From the NCBI RefSeq assembly GCF_964340395.1, contig NC_135557.1, forward strand, positions 12,903,546 through 12,963,545: a stretch of DNA of 60,000 nt, given 5' to 3'. The translations under genes and the position numbers were made by a program. The stretch is from Glandiceps talaboti. Lineage: Eukaryota; Hemichordata; Enteropneusta; Spengelidae. This document shows, piece after piece, positions 12,736 to 24,200 of this stretch (its first letter is position 1; every line of letters starts with the position of its first letter). Under the pieces are notes generated by a model. That model saw nothing but the letters and a program-made list of their open reading frames with translations. It was not told where the DNA came from and searched no databases.

Positions 12736-12741
12736 TTTATT
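12736..12741 (-). other. Possible SRPRA polyadenylation signal
   Basis: On the minus strand AATAAA lies about 115 nt past the SRPRA stop codon. The position is reasonable for a short 3' UTR but no cleavage element was confirmed. Confidence 0.3.
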
Positions 12742-12855
12742 TGGGAAATAAAATGGATGAAAAATACTTACAAGTTGCAGACCATGTCCATTTAAGTATT
12801 AGTTTCATAGCCCATGTAATTATGAAAAGTTACTTCAACTCATAATTCCCCATGT

Positions 12856-15800
12856 TTATGCTTTCAGCAATGCATTGACGACAGTTTTGACGTTCAGATT
12901 CTTCAGGTCACGGTAGGTCTGACCCGTACCGACAAAGACGATTGGTTGACCTGTGGTGTATGTCATTGAGATTGCAGCTCCAACCTAGAAATAAAATACA
13001 AATCAGAATCAGACAGCAAATACTGTACCACATTCAAGCCAAGTTATACCATGAACAAGCCACTTAGATGAAAAAATATTGAATATATACACTGGTCATT
13101 CTATGTCAAGACAACGCGTGTATACGTCATTCATTCAGCTGTGTTCTAAATATGAGTCAAAACGTTCAAAATTGACATTACTTTTTTCGATTATTCTTTG
13201 ATATTACTGCCACTGTATAATTAATATGTTATTCGCTAATATTTTTCTTCATTCAGCTGGAAAATACTCGTGTGACTAAGAGTTGTCACTATGAGTCGAG
13301 ACCCCTTACGTCACTCCTACTTTCCTTGGCTGAACAAAGAAAACTATTGGGGAATAACATTTCTTTGTACACATATGAAAGAAAAATTGGATATTAAAAA
13401 TGCTCTGATCATTCTATGTACCCAGTATTGTCTACATCATTGTTTCTACCATTCTAGAAAAATTTTTGAACACATTGCGACTCATCGTTATTTTCTCCTG
13501 ATCCTGCAAGTATAACTATGTTATTCTCAAATACATATCTTCAATCAGCTGGAAAATACTCATGACAGAATTTTCGCCAGAAATACAATAATGAATCCAA
13601 TGGTGTTGTCTCTACATTGTACTCTTCTTTGCATTGTGACATAGTCTATCTGCTAAACTCTCCCGCTATTTTGCTAACTTTCAATGTGACCAGAGGTCAT
13701 GTACCGCCTAAGGTACTGTCAAGGGCTTATACACCAGAGGTATTGTCATTCTCTGGTTTTGTTCGGCAACCTCCAATTTCAGGTCCAGGTCTTACTATGA
13801 GACTCACAGAACAAGATGCCCTAGGTCATATATTTTTTCTTTGGCTTAACAACTTTCAAGGATATCATTGTTTTTGTATTCTTCAATAGAGATAACACAG
13901 TGTTTGCAACCATTCTGAGCTGACATGAAATTTTCAGAAATCATTTTCTCCATTAAAATCATGGCGACCCCTCATTATTATTTTTTTCATAATTACTGAG
14001 AATGGGTTGCAGATTGTAGTTAACAGCAAAAGTTCACAACTTTTGTTTGTGAAGCACATCCTCTATCTGTTAATACATACCTTATCATCAATAGTATCAA
14101 ACTTGGTAAGCAGGATACCATCAATAAGGCGTGGGTTTTCCATATTAGAGTGGTCGGCAAGGGCCTGATTAAATTTGACCAGCTGGTCAACAGCTTCATT
14201 ACCAACTAAAGCTTCACCAACGAACATCACCAAATCAGGCTGGTTGATCTTGATGAGCTAATAAAACAGAGTTTAGAATTGTATAATTATTAAACCCAAA
14301 TAATGGCAATATTTCATTCTCATGGTTACACATTATCTTGTCTGGAGACTCAGACAATTCTCGCTACCTGCAATACAATTCTACACATCACTGTGGGGTC
14401 AAATGGAACGAAGTCGCGTGACAACGCGTTCTAATGTCAACAACTACACTTCCGGTCGGCTATGCTAATACACAGGAATGTTTCTTTCCCATTTTCAGCT
14501 GTAGACATCTCTTGTAATTTTGCTCTGGAAAGATACTGTACATATTTAAATTTCCCACCTCCATAATTATATGAGCTTAAAACTTGCGTTTATCTTATTT
14601 GTTACAAATTAAACTGTTGGGAAGAAACATTCACGTGTATTGACATAGGCGACCGGAAGTGTAGGTGTCGACAAATGCAAGCGCGGTCGCGAGACTGCGT
14701 TCCATTTGACTCCTTAGCGATGCATAGAATTGTATTGCAGATAGCAAGAATAAAGTGAACATATGGATGAAAAAAAGAATGTTCATTTGAGAGTTTTAAA
14801 GTGTCCATACGGATGGGGATTGGATATTTATTTTACATTCTTAATTTGTCTTTTCCTACTTCAAAAAGAACATATGCCAAGGCGTTGTTTGTAACTCAAA
14901 AAATTGCAAAAGATTAATAAATGTGTAAACAAATTTTACTATTCTACTTACAATAACAAACTCTTTACGCAATGTATTGAGGTACAAACACAGACTCGAT
15001 CTGTGAGTTTTCACTTTAATTTTGAAACATACATTTGTAACTCAATAAATTGCAAACAACATTGAAAATGTGTAACAAGAATGTTTGTTATTGTATGTAC
15101 AAAATATACTTTTTATTTATTTTTTGTAAGTTATTGATCAGAGTGACACACATCTTGTTCGACATCATATTTCCAAGTAGAGAAATATATTAAAGGTTAT
15201 TTAATCAATTAAAAATCCTAAATAAATTGCCACTTTTCATCAGTCTGTATGTACAACATTACATTCGATAATCTGCATATCTAAAGATGCAAACATGTAT
15301 ATTGAAACTGTAATATTGCTATTCCATACACAGTATACACATTTCACATTTACTATTCTATTATACGGTATTAACTGCAATTAGAACATATATTGAAAAT
15401 GTTCTGTTAGATATAATGATATACTTGTAATATTGTACATACACACACTGCACAATACAGAATAACCTGTGGGTGAATAAATTTGTGTAGTTGCACACAT
15501 ACCATAGTATAATAAATCTAATCAAAATTGACTTTTTAGATCCACACCCAAAATTCAACACCCAATTGCAATCACGATTTCAACCTGGTGATGAACTACT
15601 TACGGATATAACCAAGCTCTAATTAACATGTACAATGTCTAATTATTGATATGTTAATTAATAATTTTTGGTGAATCCCATAAATTGTTGATTGTCTGAT
15701 TGATAAAATAATACTGACATTACAGCTAGTGTAAGTTTAATGAATTGTGATTTTTTTCGACCGGATTATAACAATTTATTTATTGTATGGATTGACATGA

Positions 15801-15969
15801 TGGTGTCTTACTTTGGAGAGTGCTCTCATCAGTGGTTCATTATCCTGCATACGACCAGCTGTATCAACCAACACAACATCAATTCGACAATCACGAGCTG
15901 AAGTAAAAAACAAAATGTACAAGTGGTTAATGAGGCTACATTATAACATTATGTTTGTACATATCAATT

Positions 15970-16002
<33 letters not shown>

Positions 16003-17925
16003 GTGAATTTATAAAGCACCAGTTTCCACTACAATGTAGAGTTCAGAGGCGCTGTAAAGTTAGAGCTCTGGAGAATAGTTATCTTTCAATTCTTTTTGAA
16101 TGACATAAGAATAATGTTGATTTTCATATAGCACTTTCCCACTTTGTGCTCAAATCGCTTTACAATTATTACCCTTGGCACGGATTTATATGGGCACAAA
16201 CAGCCCTTCATACTTCCCCTACTCTCTGGGGAACATACAATCCATTGATGGTTTTAGCTTTTGGTTTTTGTTGTATTTGCATACTAGAAACAAAGACTAC
16301 TATGTGATAAACCAGTGGTAAGAAAGTTCTGGAAATCTAACATGGCTGAATAGTGGTTTGTAATGGTGTTGATGTTCATCAATGGAAAAATATATTTCCC
16401 ACACTGGGAATATTCAAAAGGTTGGGTTTATAAAATGGCCTATTAACATCCTATGTGACCTAGTTATTAGTTTCATTACAATACCAGTTGCATCATTTTC
16501 ATGGCACCTTATGACATAAATTACATGTACCCACAACATCACGTAGTCTAGATGTATGTCCTTACATGAGAGGTCATTATATTCATCAATAGAATAATGT
16601 ATTTCCCAGAATGCAACATTCAAGATGTTGGGTTTGCAAATGGTCTACTAACATCACAGTTAATAGCCTTTCCTTAGCCCTCACATAACACTGTACAAGC
16701 CCTCAATTCTATGTAGTGTATACTATATGCAATCCTTACATTGGGACTTATATACATCAAATTGTTGAACGAATAAATATTTCCAACAAGACAAAATTCA
16801 AGATGTTGGGTTTGCAAAATGGCCTATTAACATCCTTTGAGACCTACCATAGTTGATAGCTTCCATTGCGATACCAGCTGCATCTTTACCATAGCCCTTT
16901 TCATACAGTTGTACCATTTGACTTCCACCGTGTAACTCAGGGGGGTGTAAGGCATTCAGTTTACGAGTGTGTGTACGTAGCTGTTCTACAGCACCAGCTC
17001 TGAATGTATCGCATGCAGCTACCAATACACGGAATCCATTCTCAATCAGCCAGAAACAGATCTTAAAAAACAAAACATCATACATTTAAATAAATATTAT
17101 GAAATATGATTCTCTAATATCATGTGGCTGAAAAAAAAGGAAATAATCTTAAAGTAAAGAAAAAAAAAAATCAATTCTCAGAGTTTCAACTCATATTTTG
17201 TGTCCTGTCCGAGCTACCATTTACACACATACATACGCAAGTGCATATATCCTGTATTATCTGTTTGAATATATACAACCTGGCTTGTACACAATAAAAG
17301 ATACTTCTAACTAATTTTTGTACTAGGTCTTGTTTCTAGGTGGAGAGTATATACTGTACATGGTTCCAAAAATTAATAAATACTAAAGTATACTAAAAAT
17401 ATACTATAATATTTTTTTTTTGAACAAATAATTAGAAATTAATACAATATTTTGATCCATCAATTACACACCTCAACTAGGTTCGTTGTTGATGAATTGA
17501 AATGTTGCATTTTTTACTAATTTACTATTCCAAAGTAAGTATATTTGACTGTCTTTGTTTACTGTTCCAGTATAATATTTGCATACCAATAATTTCATAG
17601 TTCAATTTTACTACAATAGCATATTCTATAATACTATAAAAAATCATTGTGCATGTTACTTCATATGTTCCTTTTCCAAAGATGTAATTTTCACTTACCT
17701 TAGCCAGATTGGTAGACTTGCCTACACCATTGACACCACAGAAAGTGACAACATATGGATGACTCTGATTCTTGGCCTCAAGCACATCACGTAGAATATC
17801 AATACGTCTCTTTGGTGACAAGATTTGGACAAGAGAATCCTGTAAACTGTTCTTAACAGTAGATGTTATACCTAGAGATTGAATAGAAATTACTGTTAAT
17901 GAAAGAAAGTCTGAGAGAGAGAGAG

Positions 17926-17960
<35 letters not shown>

Positions 17961-18063
17961 TGGACGCACAGACAGTCGCAAGACAGAGAGATAGAGATAG
18001 AGAGAGAGAGAGAGGGAGAGAGAAAGAGAGAGTGTGTGTGTGTGATGGACACACAGACAGTTG

Positions 18064-18139
<76 letters not shown>

Positions 18140-18170
18140 AGGGAGGGAGGGAGGGAGGGAGGGAGGGAGG

Positions 18171-18245
<75 letters not shown>

Positions 18246-21200
18246 TCACCAGTTTCCAAATGAACTGATTGACAATTTCAAATTCAGCACAGATTTCTAT
18301 CTTTTTGGGCTGTGGTGTTTGTGGTGAACAGTATTTATTACTAACACCTGAGAGCCAAGGTTACAGTTACCAAGACAACAACTGTATTTTACGGAATACT
18401 TACGGTCAAAAGTTCCCAGCACTTTGCCTTCCAGTTTAGTTGCTACAGATTCACACAGCTTATCAGCGATATCAGCTGCCACATTCTTACCTGTGAGTGA
18501 ATTAGAGAAAATAGAATTGTTATTCGTGTTAAGTGTCTTATGAGACAAAATCAATGCTTACACCAGTTATAAATATTGTAGTTCATCAACACTGAAATTT
18601 GAACTCTGGTGAAACACTACACGTACACAGTGTTAAAATTATGAGAAAGTGACACTCAGTGAAGCTTTCATCAGATCAACACCTGTGGACTTGTTCAATT
18701 CACAAGTGTGATAATCTGGGTTGGCCTATAGACAGTATGTCTCAACATAAATAGATTGTAGATAACAAGTTTAGTCTTCTGAATGTTCATGGAATCTGGG
18801 TTCATACTTAGTGATGAAAATTTCTAATCACAGAGTCTGACTCACACTGCATAAAAAAGTGGTGTTTCTGGTTTTGTATACATGATGGTCACAAAGCGGA
18901 AATGCAGTATTTCAGGATTTTCAGCAATTCCGCTGTGTGACTGTTATGTATACTGAACCGGAAACGCTGCCTTTTCATGTAGTGTCAGCCAAAAAAATTC
19001 CAATAGCCCATTGTAGTACACCCCTGGTGATACTGATGTGATGTTAGTGGAAATGTAGGATTCACTTCCAAGAATTGTTTTGACTCTGTGAGGAGAAATT
19101 TTCAATCCTAAATTTTAGTCTTGTTAACCCAAATCCATGTTGGAGGGCTTTCTTTTTCAATCATGTTTGATCTTACTGGAAGAGCTGAATAATTTTTCTG
19201 TCCCTTGCATCTTAACATGGCTTAGTTTGCATTGTAATATTTGGATTGCAATTTTAGTAACTTAAAGATATTTGTACAGTGCATGCAGAAGATTTCCTGT
19301 GTGAGGTCAAAATGTCAGAAATGAGAGTTTTAATTTAAACTAAAGGACTTGCTGACTTTTTCTCAAACCCAATTTTACATATTTTCAAGTCCATGTCTCC
19401 AAATTGGTTCATCATTATGGTCAGATCAGATCTAAGATTATTCCTGAATTTTATTTCTCACCTGTGGTTGGAAATTTATTTCATTAATGCAATCTACAAT
19501 CACCCTCAAAACCCTGGAAAAAAACCTTGGGAAAAACCTCACTCTTCAAAACCTTGTAAAAATTACGTTCTTTGCCACGAAAATACGCAAACAGCTTTTG
19601 GAAGAAAACCTCTCTACATATGATGATTTATTTATTTATTCTATGTTGAACATACTTTTGTTCTATGTTGAACATACTTTTGTGACCATGAACCATTATT
19701 CTTTATTCAGATATGTACATTTAAGGCCAATGGCCTACAGTACAGAATACACAATATCATATATACTTATAAGATATTTGTTGAGCATGAGCCAGCCAAT
19801 AAAATGTTGCAATGCACGTAAGATGTTGGTGGAGGTATAATGTTTTGTATCAACACAACTACTGTCTTCCATTATAATTGTACTCACAAATCAGATGCTC
19901 TCTCATCTTGTCCAGTACAGGGGCTAAGTCTTCTTTGCTCAGTGTCTTGGAGCCAACCAATCCTTTGAACATGTTAAACATACCAAATCCAAACTTGGAT
20001 TGACTGTAAAAGAAATACTGATTGTTAAATCACACACACAAGATGTCGAGTGCGTTTGAAATGAAGCCTTCATAGAGGACATTGCCCTCAAGTGGTTTGT
20101 TGTATGGCAAAGTTGACGGTTTTGCATGGAACCTGGCATGTTCCTGCTTACCACGAGCAGGCAAATGCACTGGTTTTTTTTCGCAGGTTGTATTACTCTT
20201 GACATCATAAATCATTCAAGATTTAGACTATTCTTAGTAAACTTTTACTTCTCACCTCTTCTGTTGTATCTTGGGCTGTTCTTCTTCATCTCCCTCTTCG
20301 TCTTCATCTTCATCTTCATCTTCGTATTCTTCTTCAGATTCAGTGTCAATGTTCTCAAGTTCACCTCTCATTGTTCCAACAAAATCAACCTAATAAAGTA
20401 CACAAGATAATGTCAATTTATGTGTCATCATGCCAGTGTACACGTTCAAACAGAAAGTACCCACTTTATAATACCCTAGTGTTACTCTCTCACAACAAGG
20501 TACATCTACATTTAGTCATTCATTCTGTGGTCATGAAATTTTAAACGTTAAAAATTATCATTTTTTTCCTGACTTTCCATATATTATGATTGCATTGGTA
20601 TAATTACCATGTTGTTTGTGTAAAACCTCTCATTTGTTTATGAACCTTTCATCCTGTTGTCACCTCTTGTAAACATTGTCTATCAGTGTATCACCCACTT
20701 CACATATGTCAGCAAAAGAAATGTGAGTTTATGTTGAGGTCGACCACCAATCATACAACATTGTCATTAACACAACAGATTACTGTATGTTTAAACCTAG
20801 ATGTTTTCACTGCTTGAAAAGTTTGTAGTTTTACAGTCTTCATGTAGTTCTTAAAGACAAATTTTTCCTAATTACCAGACTGATACATTGTGTTCATCAT
20901 GTACAAGGCATTTTAGTCACTCCTTATTTTTTGCGTTTTTATTTTCCAGCTCTAGCAAAATAAGCAAAAATAAGTCTTTAGTGAAACTTTCATGGTACCT
21001 TTATTTACTCTCTATATTCTTCATCACTCTGCCAATACATGTAAATACTTGTGAAGTACCAATTTTGTCACTACTAGTGCTAATCTTGTAAATTGCAGTA
21101 CATGACAAGGCTTCCTAGGTCACTCTTATTTTTATTTGCTTGAACAAAGATGACCAATAACTATTGGAAACTTCTACTCACACAGTCTACTAGTTTTGGA

Positions 21201-24200
21201 AGCAAATTCCAAATTTCTTCTTTGTCAGCATTATCAGGGATGTATTACAATGGGCTAAGCTATTATCACATGTCTTGGAAGAGACACGTAAGATGAGTTT
21301 GAATAAACAGCAGGGATATCTCAATGTCAGCATCTCAAATTAATTTGGGCATCCTTTGGTGGGTAGTTAATTATAACTTCCTCCACTCGGAGTCTATGAG
21401 ACTGGTCCTCTTTATCAAAGATGTTGACATGTCAACAATGGTGATGAGACATCAGTGAAATTAGGGATTTCCTTCCAAAAATTTTCAACCGTGAGTAGAA
21501 ATTTTCATTTGTAAGCTATGAACCCAAAATCCATTAAACATTCTTTCTCAAAAGCACAACCACGATTAAACCAAATATTAAAATGTAAATTACTCACAGC
21601 ATCTCTGATATCCACATCATCACCATTGGTTGCTAAGGTTGCAGCATCCAGATCCTTGGTATCACTAAAGTCTAACACTTTAGCCTCTCTGTTGGTGCCA
21701 GCATTTTGCCAAACACGGGCTTGTTTTCCTTTCTTCTTGGTTGGTTCCTTGACAATCTTAGGCTCAGAGGCAACTTTACTGAACAGTAAAGAATAACCAG
21801 TAAAACATATATACTCAATATAAAATATTATTGTTTATGATTCCAAGGCTTCAGTTTCCAAGGACAGACATAAATTAAAACTTTTGTTGTTCAAAGTGGC
21901 AGATTACAGAAGTGGGTGATGTAAGTTCCTCTGTTGTGTGAATCTAATCACCCTGTTATCAAGATAGTGTAAACATTGGAAGTCCCAAAACAGTACACTG
22001 TAAGTTTATGGAACTAGCTTTCAGATAACCACCCTACTGAGTCTATAATTAAACCAATGTACATTTAAATGTATTGATAGCTTATCAATGTTGTATCAAC
22101 ATGTTGTGACAATAGTTTTAAGTTTGAGTTTATCTTGGTAAAATGAAGCTTCGATTACCAAAATAGTAAACTAGATTAGCTAGATTAGTTAGTCCCTAAC
22201 GGACTATATCCACCAGGAATATATTTGCTTTTCTTTTTCTTTTCGTTTAGTATTAGTGTAATTATTAGCTAGAAGTAATTTTGTCAGAAATTGTAGCTTA
22301 TTGACTTATTTGCTTTTCCTCCTCTTTTTTTTTCTTTCTGTTATGTACCCTTTGTACAATTTCTGGTGAAATAAATAGAGTACACTAGGATAGTAATACA
22401 TTCAAATTTGTCACTTTGGAGCAGTAAATTTGAAATAACATTTCGTTTCATCTACCTTAGACCAAGATAATGAATGAAGTTTATTATCTAGCTTTACACA
22501 GGTAAACGTAATCAACAGCTCTGTATGTGGTGTCTCTCAATGTAATCAAATATATATTTACAATGTTAGCAATAGAATGCTGCCAATGACTAGAATAGCT
22601 CTGTATGTGGTGTCTCTCAATGTAATCAAATATATATTTACAATGTTAGCAATAGAAAGCCACCAATGACTAGAATATAAACATAGATGACATAAAACAC
22701 TATCTAGATCTCATTCCAAATAAAACCTTATCATGATTGTGATGCTATCACTCACAGTGTAATCAGTCTGCTTCTTGTTTTTAGAAAACACTCTTTGCTG
22801 GATATGTCCCGAAGGCAACATACTCCTTGGTTTATAACTTAAGCAATAGTAAATTTTCCAGTTCCAAGATGCATTGCGTGAGAACACCTCGCGTATGTTG
22901 TTACATTTAGTCTTGTTTTGTCTTTATTACATTTGAAATAACATTTTTATCAGGAAATGACGAAAAGACATGTCCTCTTTAATTATGAGTGATTTTATAG
23001 AACAAAGACTAAACGCCATCAATGGAAGAGAGAGATTTTATAGGTGAACACGGGGTACGGTCAGGTGACAACCATCCCCCAGAGTAGCACATGCAAACCC
23101 CTAAGCGCATACACAATACATGATATTGTAAGGAGAGGTGCGCAGTGCATCTTGGAACTGACAACTGGTCTATTGAATGAGTATACTTCTACACTTGATA
23201 TGAATGCTATAAATGAGTGTTGTACACAGAGAAAGTGCTTTCAGGGTTGTAATTGCTTTGAATGGCACAAACCATAAAAGTTTCCAGTGAAAAGAATAAA
23301 AGTAAAATCACCTTATTTTTTTGTCCTTGCTTTTCATCTTATTAAACATCTTTTCTCTGTTTCTTAAAATATCATCTTCATTTAGTGTTCCACCATTACT
23401 GCTGTTACCATTGACAATTGGGGAACTTTTACTTTTACTTTTTGCTGTTGAAAAAGACACAAATTTTCTACTGTTATCACAACTCTCTTCGATATAATTT
23501 TTGCTTAGTTTAAAACAATATAAAATTACAAAATATTCATAGAAGTAATAATATGTTCTTCTACTTCTTTTCCAGATAGCATGTGGACTGACTGGGAAAG
23601 CCTTGACAGTTCCACTGTGATGTGATATGGAGCATGAAATATAGCCTGTGGACTGACTGGGAAAGCCTTGATAGTTCCACTGTGATGTGATATGGAGCAT
23701 GCAATATAGCCTGTGGACTGACTGGGAAAGCCTTGATAGTTCCACTGTGATGTGATATGGAGCATGCAATATAGCCTGTGGACTGACTGGGAAAGCCTTG
23801 ATAGTTCCACTGTGATATGATATGGAGCATGCAACATAGCCTGTGGACTGACTGGGAAAGCCTTGACAGTTCCACTGTGATGTGATATGGAGCATGCAAT
23901 ATAGCATGTGGATTAAATGGGAAAGCCTTGACAGTTCCACTGTGATGTGATGCAACATAGCATGTGGACTGACTGGGAAAGCCTTGATAGTTCCACTGTG
24001 ATGTGATATGGAGCATGCAATATAGCCTGTGGACTGACTGGGAAAACCTTGGCAGTTCCACTGTGATGTGATGCAACATAGCATGTGGACTGACTGGGAA
24101 AGCCTTGATAGTTCCACTGTGATGTGATATGGAGCATGCAATATAGCCTGTGGACTGACTGGGAAAGCCTTGACAGTTCCACTGTGATGTGATACGGAGC

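Noticed and set aside
17896-18268. Long Ser/Leu/Pro or Arg/Glu frames over the GA microsatellite (also at 357-743)
   Set aside because: Pure simple-repeat translation; the repeat is intronic or intergenic.
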